Below are positions 46,110-55,597 of a stretch of DNA of 64,000 bases, piece after piece. The notes below the pieces were generated by a model. The model had not been told where the DNA came from and ran no database searches. It was given only the letters and a program-made list of their open reading frames with translations. Numbering within the stretch: the first letter of the stretch is position 1; each line of letters starts with the position of its first letter. The DNA is from Algoriphagus vanfongensis DSM 17529 (GTDB lineage: Bacteria; Bacteroidota; Bacteroidia; Cytophagales; Cyclobacteriaceae): positions 62,001 through 126,000 of the forward strand of contig NZ_AUBX01000010.1 in assembly GCF_000429465.1 (NCBI RefSeq). Reading direction: 5' to 3'. Position numbers and translations under genes: made by a program.

Positions 46110-49100
46110 GTGAAAAACCAAGATCAACTGTTGTGGAGTGAATTTCTGGGGAAGAGGCTGCTTCTGGTAGCCTTATCCCTGGGTTTGCTGACTCACGGGA
46201 TCATTATCTATTTCACCTTGCCTCAGACTTATGATGCGTATGTGCATATGTTTTTTGCGGATCACTATTCCAGATTTTGGTTTGAGCCATGGGAATATCG
46301 TTGGTACACCGGGTTTCTGACGATCAGCTACCCGCCTTTGGTGCATCAGTTGATAGCACTGATCAGCAAGGTTTTTCCTTTGAAAATCGCATTTAGCATT
46401 TATTCTATAGCCATCTATGAAGCGCTGATATTGGGTATTTATCGCTTTACCAAGATGTTTTATTCTAAGCAGACTGCAGGAGTAGCCGCTATTCTTGCCG
46501 TTGTGTTGAGTTCGTTGGTAGAGACACTTCATGTATACGGTCAAGTGCCTACACTCACCGGATTGGCATTTTTGCTGAATGCCTTGCCCTTTATGTACCA
46601 ATACATCAAGTCTTCCGACTGGAGATACCTGCTAATGTCCTTGGCTTTTATTTCTGTGACTGTGAGTTCCCATCATGTGACGGCTATTTTCGGAATGGTC
46701 TTTTTCATAGCACCTGCTATCCTGATGGCTTTGGTAGACGGCAACCCTGATCTGGGACAAAAGAAACTCTTCGGGAGATTTATCCCAGACTTGTTAGTTA
46801 TGGCTTGGAAAAAGAAAAAGGAAATCCTGTTCTTCGGTTTTTCAGTCATTATCCTCACGATTACACTGATCTTCCCCTATTGGTATTGGAGTAGAACTGA
46901 CCCCATCAGTCAAGTGTCGATTCCGCATGGGTCCCGGGACAATTTTCTGGAAGTGACCAGCTCCGGACTGGTATTTTATATCATTCCTCTCCTATTGATT
47001 TTCGCACTGCTACCAGCAATTTCGTTTTTGATTACCCGCAAAAAAAGACACCTAGGCTGGGCGGTATCCTTTTATCTGTGCCTGCTGTTAGGCAGCGGCG
47101 GCACCACTCCCCTTCCCAAAATGATGTTGGGCGAGACCGCTTTTAATATTCTCACCCTAGATCGGTTTGGATTCTGGGCATCTATTATAGCGATCCCTTA
47201 TATCAGTCATTTTTTGCTCGCATTTCTAGGAGGAAGCGTCAAAGAGTTTTGGATCCAAAAATTTGGTGAGACTTCTCATTTTCTCATTTTAGGATTCAGT
47301 GGATTTTCCTATTTACTCTTCCTGATATACATCTTTCATTTGGCCAGTTTTCGTCCCTTGCAGCCAAAAGCAGTGGCTATAGAGCCTATTATCAATTTTC
47401 TCAACAGGGACGATCACATGCGCTGGAGGTATCTGACTTTGGGATTTGGTGACCAGATGGCCTGGCTTTCGTCAAACACTCTAGCAGCAACCATTGACGG
47501 CAACTACCACTCTGCCAGAAGGCTTCCCGAAATGACCTCCAGAGCTGTAGAAAGGCTGGAAAATGCCAAATACCTCATGGAAGAAGGCATGGCTTCCTTG
47601 GACGATTTCCTCACCAAAGCCGAAAAATACCAGCTAAAATATGTCTTCAGCAACGACCGCTATTACGACCCTTTGCTTTTTTATTCGGGATGGAATAGGA
47701 CCATTCGACTGGAAAATGGAATAATGGTCTGGGAAAAAGGAAATATCTCGACGATTCAGCCTACTCGACCTACCGAACTCAATCCCTTTCTAAAGAAAGC
47801 GTGGGGAATCTTACCTCTCAGCACATTGCTCTGCGCCGTAGGGTTGACGGTTCTTTACCTTTTCCATTTCAAAAAATCACAGGAAGAGTTAGTCTCCCAA
47901 GAAGCAGCGCGTTTTTTTCCAAGATTGGTAATCTACCCTTCCGCCTGGCTGCCTTTTATTCTATTTAGCGGATTTTTGATGTACCAGATCTACGAACTAC
48001 TGCTGGTAGATGAGCAAAAAGATCCTACCACAACGATCTATTCCCATTTTGACGACTTAGATTTCCAGCGATTTGAGGAGGCCTTCCAGTTTTTCAAACC
48101 GGGACCGGAATACAGTCTGGATCAATATCTTTTGGAGAAATCAGTCAGTGACGGTGGACTTCTACCTTCCTTTGCCAAGCTGGATGACCTACAAATCGAT
48201 ACGATTGCACTCACAGCTACAGCAGCTGAGATGAATGTGAAGAGTACTTGGAGAACTTCACTGGGACCTCGGGTAAAAGAAGAGCTCATGAAGCTGGAAA
48301 AAATCAACCAGCACTGGTACATCATCCCTCCCAAAGTTTTCCTGCAGATTCCCGAAGAACAAGTCATCAGCTACACCTATACTCTTTTCAAAAAAATGGG
48401 AAAGAGACAGATCAGTAGCTTTCCCACGGTCAAAGATGACCGGATCAAAAAACCATTTGCGGGGTTTTATCAAGCCAATTTAGTTTTGGTGGAAGACGAA
48501 CTGAGGCTTACAGGCGAGCTCATCAATGCAGATAATATTCCTATTACACTGGCGATGAAAGCAGTGGTGACTTTCAAAAATGACAGTTCGGAAACATTTT
48601 ATCCCAAGCGTAGCTTTCATTACAATTTAGCTCCAAAGGCAAGTACCTTTTTTGAAATTCCTATCGGAAAGCAAGCTGATTCAGGGGATAAAGAAATAAT
48701 TGATATCTCCTTGGAACTGGAAACAGACATCAGCGAGCGTGGGTATATCCGCGGAGGAGAATTGAGCTATCAACTTACATCTGATACGGAAAATAAGGCA
48801 GAATTTGAGGCTACCATGAAGAATCCATTTACTGGAGAAATCACCATTCCGGGAGTCCTATTGGCTGAAAAAGATGCAAGTGGGAGAATTATCCAAGTAG
48901 ATCTTTGGACCCATAGTCAGTCGATAAGGGCAGGATTGGAAGGGCGCTTCCTGATACCTTTCCAAAAGGTGGAAAATCAAGCAAGAATTCTGGAACACTT
49001 GCCCATTTCATTGATGATTAATGGCCAGGAAAGACAATTATTGGATCAAAAACCAAACGACGGTTTCTCTCCCCTAGAAAGAATCAGCTTGCTTCCCCAT

Positions 49101-49133
49101 TGCTTTTTGGCACAAGAAATCTATCTCCAATGA
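46110..49133 (+). CDS. Large GT-C-like polytopic membrane protein with periplasmic C-terminal region
   Basis: 1007 residues, GTG start 16 nt after manC. The N-terminal half has about a dozen membrane helices and a first-loop pattern YDAYVHMFFADHYSRFWFEPW with the Asp/His arrangement of GT-C enzymes and of the 'PTPS-related' membrane family. After a last helix near 610-630 (FILFSGFLMYQIYELLL) there is a long soluble region with beta-rich sequence to the end. GT-C enzymes use lipid-phosphate sugars at the outer face of the membrane, which would fit the GT2 and GtrA-like genes of the operon. Its stop overlaps the next start as ATGA. Confidence 0.72.
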   Translation: MKNQDQLLWSEFLGKRLLLVALSLGLLTHGIIIYFTLPQTYDAYVHMFFADHYSRFWFEPWEYRWYTGFLTISYPPLVHQLIALISKVFPLKIAFSIYSIAIYEALILGIYRFTKMFYSKQTAGVAAILAVVLSSLVETLHVYGQVPTLTGLAFLLNALPFMYQYIKSSDWRYLLMSLAFISVTVSSHHVTAIFGMVFFIAPAILMALVDGNPDLGQKKLFGRFIPDLLVMAWKKKKEILFFGFSVIILTITLIFPYWYWSRTDPISQVSIPHGSRDNFLEVTSSGLVFYIIPLLLIFALLPAISFLITRKKRHLGWAVSFYLCLLLGSGGTTPLPKMMLGETAFNILTLDRFGFWASIIAIPYISHFLLAFLGGSVKEFWIQKFGETSHFLILGFSGFSYLLFLIYIFHLASFRPLQPKAVAIEPIINFLNRDDHMRWRYLTLGFGDQMAWLSSNTLAATIDGNYHSARRLPEMTSRAVERLENAKYLMEEGMASLDDFLTKAEKYQLKYVFSNDRYYDPLLFYSGWNRTIRLENGIMVWEKGNISTIQPTRPTELNPFLKKAWGILPLSTLLCAVGLTVLYLFHFKKSQEELVSQEAARFFPRLVIYPSAWLPFILFSGFLMYQIYELLLVDEQKDPTTTIYSHFDDLDFQRFEEAFQFFKPGPEYSLDQYLLEKSVSDGGLLPSFAKLDDLQIDTIALTATAAEMNVKSTWRTSLGPRVKEELMKLEKINQHWYIIPPKVFLQIPEEQVISYTYTLFKKMGKRQISSFPTVKDDRIKKPFAGFYQANLVLVEDELRLTGELINADNIPITLAMKAVVTFKNDSSETFYPKRSFHYNLAPKASTFFEIPIGKQADSGDKEIIDISLELETDISERGYIRGGELSYQLTSDTENKAEFEATMKNPFTGEITIPGVLLAEKDASGRIIQVDLWTHSQSIRAGLEGRFLIPFQKVENQARILEHLPISLMINGQERQLLDQKPNDGFSPLERISLLPHCFLAQEIYLQ

Positions 49134-49957
49134 AATGGTATCGACTCTACATAGTGACAGCATGGCTCTCTATAGGGTGTAGCCAAAAAACTCTGGAGAA
49201 ACCTCAGTGGCTCAATGCGACCTCAAGTATAACCATAGGTCAAGATAGCCTCTATTTTATAGTACCTGAAGCGAATTGGAGCGCATCCATCAGCACGCCT
49301 GTTCAGCTGATTTACCCTGATTTGGTTCAAAATGAAGATGAACTTGTAGTCATCATAAAGCCAATCGGAGGAATTATTGAAGGCATGGCATTCTTGACAT
49401 TGGAGTCGGAAGAAAATCAGTTCATTTACTCTTTCCAGCTCAAAAACCCTCAGAAAGTAACCCAGCTGACTGATTTGCGCACACCAAAGACCTTATCCAC
49501 GGATTCTTCTTTGGTCCAGCAGCAGATTCTATATCGATTTGATGATGTAGGTAATCTGATTCCACTCGCGGGCGAAAGCTACTTTGAGGAAAAGTACATT
49601 GAACTTCTTCCAGAAACAGGCACCTTTCAAAGTGAAACGGGAACGCCTCAGTCAAGCTTTTATGTGGAAGCCGGAACAGTAGTTGACATTCCTCTTTCCT
49701 ATTCATTGGACGGCCCAAATCATCAAATCAGAATTCAGACAGGTCCACTGATGGATCGCTTTGATAATAAAATTGCGGACGGAACCCATATCCTCTTCTT
49801 TTTCCAGCGGGGTGATCAACGCATCAAAATCGAATCTGTGACAGAGGATGCCTTCGCTACGCTGACCGTACCGAGAGAGATGGTTGCAAACTCCAAACTA
49901 GTAGCAAGTATCGCTCAGGTAAGTTCACAGACTTTAAACCTACTGCCCAATGACTAG
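49130..49957 (+). CDS. Putative lipoprotein of the glycan operon
   Basis: 275 residues from ATG 49130, which overlaps the TGA of the previous gene; a TTG at 49100 gives a longer version without a proper signal. Signal peptide MKWYRLYIVTAWLSIGC with lipobox Cys at residue 17. The rest is beta-strand rich (ITIGQDSLYFIVPEANWSASI, VVDIPLSYSLDG) without a recognised domain. It may support export or attachment of the glycan. Translationally coupled on both sides. No function can be given. Confidence 0.75.
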   Translation: MKWYRLYIVTAWLSIGCSQKTLEKPQWLNATSSITIGQDSLYFIVPEANWSASISTPVQLIYPDLVQNEDELVVIIKPIGGIIEGMAFLTLESEENQFIYSFQLKNPQKVTQLTDLRTPKTLSTDSSLVQQQILYRFDDVGNLIPLAGESYFEEKYIELLPETGTFQSETGTPQSSFYVEAGTVVDIPLSYSLDGPNHQIRIQTGPLMDRFDNKIADGTHILFFFQRGDQRIKIESVTEDAFATLTVPREMVANSKLVASIAQVSSQTLNLLPND

Positions 49958-50510
49958 ATGGATATTTATAGGTTTCCTGTTTTTGGCCGGACTGCTTCTG
50001 GTCTCCATGGCGAGAATTAGATCCAGCCATAGTGTAGTTCCATATTTTCTTCGCTACGATAGTCTTGCGCTCAATGCCTCTCCTCAGATCGACATTCAGG
50101 TAAATTCCATTGAAAAACCGGACAAAGCCCAACTCGAAAAGCTTGAGAAAGATTACATTGCTATCTGGGCACATCTCAATTACCTCTATCAGCACCCCAA
50201 CCCTAGACCTAGTCAGGAGCGTTTTACAGAAAGGTTTTACCGAAATCTTGCCAAAAACTACCAAAAGGGTGAGGCAGGATCTATTCAGAGAAAGGATAGC
50301 CAGCATCATCTTTTCATCAAAACCTGGTCAAGAGATGGACTTTCCTGCAATCTGTTGGATAGAGATGCACAGTTAACCTATCTATTTCCAGATGGAAGTA
50401 GCCAAACTGTAACAGCAACTGTGGCTGTCAGTCTACTATTCCAAGGAGACAATTGGCGGCTAGACGCTATCAGATTTATCAACGAAACCCCCAATCAACC
50501 TCATCTATGA
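49950..50510 (+). CDS. Small membrane-anchored protein of the glycan operon
   Basis: 186 residues, one N-terminal helix (WIFIGFLFLAGLLLVSMA) and a periplasmic alpha/beta domain of about 160 residues (LEKLEKDYIAIWAHLNYLYQ, SRDGLSCNLLDRD, FQGDNWRLDAIRFI) that has the look of an NTF2/SnoaL-like fold. Overlaps the previous gene by 8 nt and the next by 4 nt. No family recognised. Confidence 0.72.
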   Translation: MTRWIFIGFLFLAGLLLVSMARIRSSHSVVPYFLRYDSLALNASPQIDIQVNSIEKPDKAQLEKLEKDYIAIWAHLNYLYQHPNPRPSQERFTERFYRNLAKNYQKGEAGSIQRKDSQHHLFIKTWSRDGLSCNLLDRDAQLTYLFPDGSSQTVTATVAVSLLFQGDNWRLDAIRFINETPNQPHL

Positions 50511-51685
50511 AACTAGCATTCATCACTCCTTACCCTCCTAGTCAAGTGACCCTAAATGAATATGGCTATCATCTGAGTCGTAGTTTTATCGGCAAAAAAG
50601 ATGTCGATCACATTTACATTTTGACAAACAATCTAAAGGACAACAGCCAGTATTCGAGATATGCCACTGATGGATTGGAAATCATTCCTTGCTGGGACTT
50701 CAATAGCTGGACCACCGTCTTAGCGATACGAAGTAAGCTCAAGGAGCTACAACCGGATGCGGTCATACTCAACCTTCAATTTATGACATTCGGTGAGGGA
50801 AAAATTCCTGCAGCCCTTGGTCTTCTGACTCCTTGGATGTGCAGAATTTTAGGTATACCCACAGTAGTGATCCTGCATAATATCACGGAAACTGTAAAGC
50901 TAGACACCATCGGCATGGCAGATAGCAAGCTCAAAGGGAAGCTTTACCTATGGATTGGTGAGCAACTGACCAAGTTTATCCTGAAAGCCGATCTGGTAGG
51001 AGTTACGATATCGCAGTATGTTACTATTCTTAAAGAAAAATACCATGCAGATAATATCGTACTACTTCCTCATGGCAATTTTGAATTACCTGAGCGGAAC
51101 TACCTACCGGAGAATTCGACAAAAATCAATTTAATGGCTTTTGGCAAATTTGGCACCTACAAAAAAGCTGAGGTGATGCTGGATGCGATGGAGATTCTTC
51201 AGAAAAAACATCCTGAATTGGAGTTCACAGCTACCGTAGCAGGCACAGACAACCCCAATGTCAAAGGATACATAGACGGCCTTAAAAGCACCTATTCCCA
51301 CCTCCCCAATGTCATCTACACGGGCTATATCCCCGAAGAAAAAGTTGCCGAAATATTTTGGGACAGCACTTTTGTTATTTTCCCTTATACCACGACGACC
51401 GGAAGCTCTGGTATCCTCCACCAAGCAGGCAGCTATGGCAGAGCATGCATATTGCCCAAAATAGATGATCTGGAGCGAGTGGTAGAGGAAGAAGGCTACG
51501 GGGGAGCCTATTTCGAAACGGACAATGCAGAGAGTCTTGCCGATGCTGTATCTAGCTTGATAGACGATCCTGAAGAGCGAAAGCGAATTGAAGATCAAAA
51601 CTACAAAGCAGCTAAAGGTCTCCCAATGGGAGAATTGGCCCAATGGTACCTAAGTCACATCCAAACGCTCGCCTCAAGAAAATGA
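50507..51685 (+). CDS. GT4-type glycosyltransferase
   Basis: 392 residues from ATG 50507 (MKLAFITPYPPSQVTLNEYG), overlapping the upstream TGA. GT-B features: N-terminal ITPYPPS loop, VVILHNITETV, second domain with LMAFGKFGTYKKAEVMLDA, VAGTDNPNVKGY, YTGYIPEEKVAEIF and the E-x7-E-like region TTTTGSSGILHQAGSYGRACI. A cytoplasmic transferase that adds sugars to a lipid-linked acceptor. Fits a surface glycan assembly operon. Acceptor and sugar unknown. Confidence 0.9.
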   Translation: MKLAFITPYPPSQVTLNEYGYHLSRSFIGKKDVDHIYILTNNLKDNSQYSRYATDGLEIIPCWDFNSWTTVLAIRSKLKELQPDAVILNLQFMTFGEGKIPAALGLLTPWMCRILGIPTVVILHNITETVKLDTIGMADSKLKGKLYLWIGEQLTKFILKADLVGVTISQYVTILKEKYHADNIVLLPHGNFELPERNYLPENSTKINLMAFGKFGTYKKAEVMLDAMEILQKKHPELEFTATVAGTDNPNVKGYIDGLKSTYSHLPNVIYTGYIPEEKVAEIFWDSTFVIFPYTTTTGSSGILHQAGSYGRACILPKIDDLERVVEEEGYGGAYFETDNAESLADAVSSLIDDPEERKRIEDQNYKAAKGLPMGELAQWYLSHIQTLASRK

Positions 51686-52176
51686 AAAACCTCTTGACCA
51701 ACTGGATAGATCGGTTTTTGCACTTTTTCTACCCGCTTTTCAGACGGTGGATTCCATACGAAGTCTACGCCTATCTGGCTGTGGGGGCTATCAATACTGC
51801 CTTGAACATCCTTTTGTTTGCAGTAGTCTATGAGTTTGTCTTACCCAAAGAAGGCTGGAGCATTTACGATTTCAATATTGCTTCTTATACCATCGCTCTG
51901 CTCATCGCTTTTTTCGCCACGATCCCCACAGGCTTTTGGCTGAGCAAAAACTTTGCATTCAAAAACTCAGAGTCAGGAGCCAAAAAAAATGGCTTGCAAC
52001 TGTTTAAATATGTACTTGTAGTAGGTCAAGGTTTAGGAAGCGACTATTTAATTCTAAAAGGCCTGATACTTTTCCTCTCTATGGAACCTACAATTGCCAA
52101 GATTTTTTCCACGATCATCGTACTGACAGTCAATTTTTTACTTCAAAAATATTTCACCTTTAGGAGTAAAGAATAG
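51682..52176 (+). CDS. GtrA family membrane protein
   Basis: 164 residues from ATG 51682, overlapping the stop of the GT4 gene by 4 nt. Four transmembrane helices with the GtrA signature YLAVGAINTALNILLF and FWLSKNFAFKNS in the cytoplasmic loop, then ending VNFLLQKYFTFRSKE. GtrA-like proteins are linked to translocation of polyprenyl-phosphate sugars across the inner membrane and often pair with GtrB/DPM-like GT2s, as here. Last gene of the operon. Confidence 0.92.
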   Translation: MKNLLTNWIDRFLHFFYPLFRRWIPYEVYAYLAVGAINTALNILLFAVVYEFVLPKEGWSIYDFNIASYTIALLIAFFATIPTGFWLSKNFAFKNSESGAKKNGLQLFKYVLVVGQGLGSDYLILKGLILFLSMEPTIAKIFSTIIVLTVNFLLQKYFTFRSKE

Positions 52177-52235
52177 AGCGCAGTCTTTCTGTCAAAAAAG
52201 GCCATAAGAGGTCTTCTATATTTCAATTTCCAATC

Positions 52236-52264
52236 AAAAAAGCCACCGAGAAATCCCGGCGGCC
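52236..52264 (-). terminator. Terminator of the DUF4625 / TonB receptor operon
   Basis: Minus-strand stem GCCGCCG / CGGTGGC (one G-U pair) with an 8-nt loop followed by six T residues. It lies between the convergent GtrA and DUF4625 genes and may also serve the plus strand weakly. Confidence 0.75.
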
Positions 52265-52295
52265 TTTTCAAACAATTAACCAATTGAGGAAATAG

Positions 52296-52757
52296 CTATT
52301 CAATCTTGATACTCAATCCATGCAAAGTCTGCCAACCTTCCTGATCCGTGACCCGAATCAAAAAATGATAATCTCCAGGGTCAATATCCTCTGGAACTTC
52401 AATCTCTGCCGCTCCTTCATACTCCGTCATACCTTCGGGAATGGTGTAGGTCTGAATGAGCAGCCAAGGATTTACAGGAGCTTTCACAGGATCTTCATTG
52501 CAGTCGCTCACTTCTGTACTATGAGTATGATGGTCAAAATTGTGATGAATGTCCAAACTGAAGCCACCCAATTCGACATTATCCGCAAACAATGCCTTAA
52601 ACTCTACCGTGCTTCCCCGCTGTAGCACACTGCACTGCAAGGGAAATGAGTTTTCAGTCACCACGATCTCTGGATACTCCAGATCAATCGGATTTTCGTC
52701 TTCCCCGCAGGAAAAGAGCAGGAACGAAAGGCATAAGAATGAAGTGATTTTTTTCAT
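52296..52757 (-). CDS. DUF4625 His-rich lipoprotein
   Basis: 153 residues with signal peptide and lipobox LLFSC (Cys 17). Contains a His cluster LDIHHNFDHHTH near residues 69-80 and a C-terminal immunoglobulin-like pattern AAEIEVPEDIDPGDYHFLIRVTDQEGW split at strand ends, as in DUF4625 proteins. It is 17 nt downstream of the ZnuD-like receptor gene. The His cluster suggests zinc binding at the cell surface or periplasm to feed the receptor. A second, two-domain member is encoded on the other side of the regulator. Confidence 0.82.
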   Translation of the reverse strand: MKKITSFLCLSFLLFSCGEDENPIDLEYPEIVVTENSFPLQCSVLQRGSTVEFKALFADNVELGGFSLDIHHNFDHHTHSTEVSDCNEDPVKAPVNPWLLIQTYTIPEGMTEYEGAAEIEVPEDIDPGDYHFLIRVTDQEGWQTLHGLSIKIE

Positions 52758-52774
52758 AGAAATAGCATAGAATA

Positions 52775-55003
52775 TTAAAACTGATAACTCAGAGAAAGAC
52801 TGATATTTCTCCCCGCCTCTGGCAGATTGATCAAGCGGTAGAAACTGGTATGATTGAGGTAGCGGGTATTGAAAAGGTTTTGGATTTGAAGGTCAGTTTG
52901 GATGGCCTGTCCTAAAACCGAGATGGAGGAACCTGCACGTAGATGAACCAATTGGTAGCCGGGAGTCACCTTTTCCGGTGGCACAATATTGTTTTGCCTT
53001 TCTGTCACTCGGAAATCCACTGCGAAATAGGGATTTTCGAAAACAGCTCCGCCAATTGGCTTGTAAGTCGCATTGAGTATCCCTGATGGAGGTGGAGAAA
53101 AAGGCAAGGTAAACCCCTCCTTGTCTCCGGACATCTGCTCACTGTAGACATATTCACCGAGCAGCTCTATACTCCACTGATCTGTCAACTGATGCATCAC
53201 ACTCAGCTCCGCTCCATAGCGAAAAACCTCTGCCTGCGTATAATTGAACACCTGATTACCGGCGCCATAGAGAATATCCAGCTCAGCAGTGGGATTGAGA
53301 TAGATGTAGTTTGAGAAATAGTTGACAAAAGGACTGAAGCTGACCAACCATTTTTCTTTGCTCAAATCCACTCCCAAATCCACTTGCAGAGAGCGCTCTG
53401 GGTCCAAGTCTGCATTCCCTCTTTCGTAGCGAAAATAGTGGTAGTTGACTCCATTCGCTGCCAACTCCTTGGCAATAGGCATCCGGAAACTTGTACCCAC
53501 ATTCCCTTTAAAACTCAAATCTCCCGGAGAATAATTGAATCCCAAGGACCACACAAAACTGTCAAATGACCTCTTAAAATCTTCCGCCCGATAGAGATAA
53601 TCCTCCGCAGTGGCCTGTGAAGCGTCTTCGACACTTGGAAACCAATCTTGATAGGCTTCTACCTCAATCTGACTATGATCAAATCGGAGTGCTGCTGTCA
53701 CTTTCCAAAGTTGATTGACCGTAAATTTCTCTATGCCATAAAACCCAACACTGTATTGCTGAAAGGCTGGAATCAAGAACCCCCAACCCCCGATGTCATT
53801 GTGCTGGTATTCCCCACTTGCTCCAAATGAAATCTCATGTCGATCCAAAAACAACTCATCTTTCAGGTTCAATGAAAAGACCTCCTTGTCAAAAGCGCGC
53901 TCAAGAGTACTAGGATAAGGGAACTCGGAAGGAAAAATGGCCGGCATATAGCCATGATTGACATATTGACTCCACTCCTCCCGATCATTGCGCTGATAGC
54001 CCAGATCCATTTGGATGAAATTCTTGCCTGCTGCGTAGCTTGCCCGATTGATCACTTTGGTATGCTTGACTTCCTGAAAAGGAAGCAGAATATCCCTATT
54101 GGATTGATCATGAAGTTCTGTATCCACTTGCCGAGGCTCCAATCCGTGTGCATTGGCAAAAAATCCTGATTTGGTATGGACTCGACTAATCATCAAGGTA
54201 TTGCGAAAATTGTCACCGAGAAATCCTACCCTACCAGAGAAATCCATTTCCTCTCCCGCCGAATTTCTCACATGTCCATCCGAAAGCGCCACTCCAAAAT
54301 CATAGACAAAAACCGAATCAGTCGGCACTTTGAAATCACCATAATCCGCTAGAGTCAGCCTACCTTCTGCAAACCATTTCCCTTTTCTGGCAAACAAATT
54401 GGCCGAACCTCCATACCAGGCATTGTTGGAGCGGGCTCCCACTTCTACCGAGCCTCCGACACCATCCTCCGACGGAGCGAGCTTTTCACGGATATCGATG
54501 GCACCGGCGATCGCATCCGAACCATATTTGAAGGATGCCGGACCTTTGACAATCACGATTTGATCTGCCGCATATTGATCAACTTCCAGACCATGATCAG
54601 CTCCCCACTGCTGGCCTTCATGCTTGATGCCGTTTTCGACTACCAGCACCTGATTGAATCCCAAGCCACGAATCAAGGGCTTAGAAGCTCCAGAACCAAT
54701 TCCTATCAAATTCACTCCTGGCACACGCTCGAGGGACTTCATCAAGCTTCCTCCCCTATTTTCCCGGATAAAATCTTGCTTGACCAACTCAATGGCATTC
54801 GATTCTTCTCTACGAATCATCTCTGCCTGATCGATGACGACCACCTCTTGCAGTTCTTGTGTTTTGGGTAAAGTGTCGGTTGTGCTCAGCATGTACTCTG
54901 TCACATCTTTCGAATGACTGTGAAAATCAGTCGTAGCAACAGGGATTAAAAGACCCCAAATGGACTGGGAAACGGTAAGAAATAAGAAGGAAAACAAGTT
55001 CAT
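52775..55003 (-). CDS. TonB-dependent receptor, ZnuD-like
   Basis: 742 residues. N-terminal signal peptide, a short Ser/Thr-rich linker with TonB-box-like QEVVVIDQ, plug domain (RVPGVNLIGIGSGASKPLIRG, VVENGIKHEGQQWGADHGLEVD, VIVKGPASFKYGSDAIAGAI in parts) and a 22-strand barrel ending in SLSLSYQF. The EGQQWGADHG stretch and extra His in extracellular loops match zinc receptors of the ZnuD type. No carboxypeptidase-like N-domain. An operator overlaps its leader 5 nt before the start codon, so its repression by the adjacent Fur-family regulator is very likely. Confidence 0.88.
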   Translation of the reverse strand: MNLFSFLFLTVSQSIWGLLIPVATTDFHSHSKDVTEYMLSTTDTLPKTQELQEVVVIDQAEMIRREESNAIELVKQDFIRENRGGSLMKSLERVPGVNLIGIGSGASKPLIRGLGFNQVLVVENGIKHEGQQWGADHGLEVDQYAADQIVIVKGPASFKYGSDAIAGAIDIREKLAPSEDGVGGSVEVGARSNNAWYGGSANLFARKGKWFAEGRLTLADYGDFKVPTDSVFVYDFGVALSDGHVRNSAGEEMDFSGRVGFLGDNFRNTLMISRVHTKSGFFANAHGLEPRQVDTELHDQSNRDILLPFQEVKHTKVINRASYAAGKNFIQMDLGYQRNDREEWSQYVNHGYMPAIFPSEFPYPSTLERAFDKEVFSLNLKDELFLDRHEISFGASGEYQHNDIGGWGFLIPAFQQYSVGFYGIEKFTVNQLWKVTAALRFDHSQIEVEAYQDWFPSVEDASQATAEDYLYRAEDFKRSFDSFVWSLGFNYSPGDLSFKGNVGTSFRMPIAKELAANGVNYHYFRYERGNADLDPERSLQVDLGVDLSKEKWLVSFSPFVNYFSNYIYLNPTAELDILYGAGNQVFNYTQAEVFRYGAELSVMHQLTDQWSIELLGEYVYSEQMSGDKEGFTLPFSPPPSGILNATYKPIGGAVFENPYFAVDFRVTERQNNIVPPEKVTPGYQLVHLRAGSSISVLGQAIQTDLQIQNLFNTRYLNHTSFYRLINLPEAGRNISLSLSYQF

Positions 55004-55007
55004 TTAA

Positions 55008-55022
55008 TGCAATGTGATTGCA
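55008..55022. promoter_or_regulatory. Zur-like operator 1 (TonB receptor leader)
   Basis: TGCAAT-GTG-ATTGCA, a perfect 6-3-6 palindrome, 5 nt upstream of the receptor start codon. Confidence 0.8.
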
Positions 55023-55042
55023 AATATAGAAAGCGAATTTTA

Positions 55043-55057
55043 TGAAACAATGTTGCG
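55043..55057. promoter_or_regulatory. Zur-like operator 2, degenerate
   Basis: TGAAAC-AAT-GTTGCG, four of six arm pairs conserved; right half identical to operator 4. Centre 35 bp from operator 1. Confidence 0.4.
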
Positions 55058-55078
55058 ACTAAAGAATTAGAAATTTTT

Positions 55079-55093
55079 CGCAATATTATTGCA
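55079..55093. promoter_or_regulatory. Zur-like operator 3
   Basis: CGCAAT-ATT-ATTGCA, five of six arm pairs, 36 bp from operator 2, in the middle of the divergent intergenic region. Confidence 0.75.
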
Positions 55094-55117
55094 TTTTCAA
55101 AAAAAGCCATTCATAAT

Positions 55118-55132
55118 TGCAATATGGTTGCG
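55118..55132. promoter_or_regulatory. Zur-like operator 4 (regulator promoter)
   Basis: TGCAAT-ATG-GTTGCG, ending 17 nt before the regulator start codon; points to autoregulation. Confidence 0.7.
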
Positions 55133-55149
55133 ATTAAAAGAGTGGATAA

Positions 55150-55527
55150 ATGGCAAATACTTGGGTTAAGAAAAAAATACTGAGCATGATACAGAATGCT
55201 GAGCACCCTGTAAGTTATGCCAGAATAAAAGAGAAAATGAATGCTTCCTGCAGTCGAGTGACCATTTACAGGACACTACTTCGATTGGAAAATGAAAATT
55301 TAATTTCCCGTTTTGCTGACCAAAATGGGGATTTCCAGTATGCTAGCCGCAAAAAAGAAGATCAGCCTGAGAAAGCATATTTTCAGTGTACCGAATGCAA
55401 TAGCTTTATGAATTTGGAAATAGAGCAATCGCCATCTTTTGCGCCCACTGATCTGTGGATCCACTCGATCAATTTCCTAGCCACCGGCATCTGTCCTGAA
55501 TGCCATAATAAGTCTAGGGGCAACTAA
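55150..55527 (+). CDS. Fur-family (Zur-type) metalloregulator
   Basis: 125 residues, shorter than usual Fur/Zur (140-150). Winged helix with VTIYRTLLRLENENLI (residues 37-52) is diagnostic. Two structural CxxC pairs, C80/C83 (YFQCTEC) and C115/C118 (ICPEC), are kept. The His-rich regulatory site before the first CxxC is missing: the sequence reads KAYFQC where Fur has several His. The gene lies divergent to the ZnuD-like receptor and upstream of a His-rich lipoprotein, with five GCAAT-N3-ATTGC-type operators around it. I infer a zinc-responsive repressor. Confidence 0.88.
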   Translation: MANTWVKKKILSMIQNAEHPVSYARIKEKMNASCSRVTIYRTLLRLENENLISRFADQNGDFQYASRKKEDQPEKAYFQCTECNSFMNLEIEQSPSFAPTDLWIHSINFLATGICPECHNKSRGN

Positions 55528-55597
55528 TAACCATTATTTCTATGAAATCATACTACTCACAAAAATCTGAGCCGCCTAAAATCTAGCCAATAGTTTT

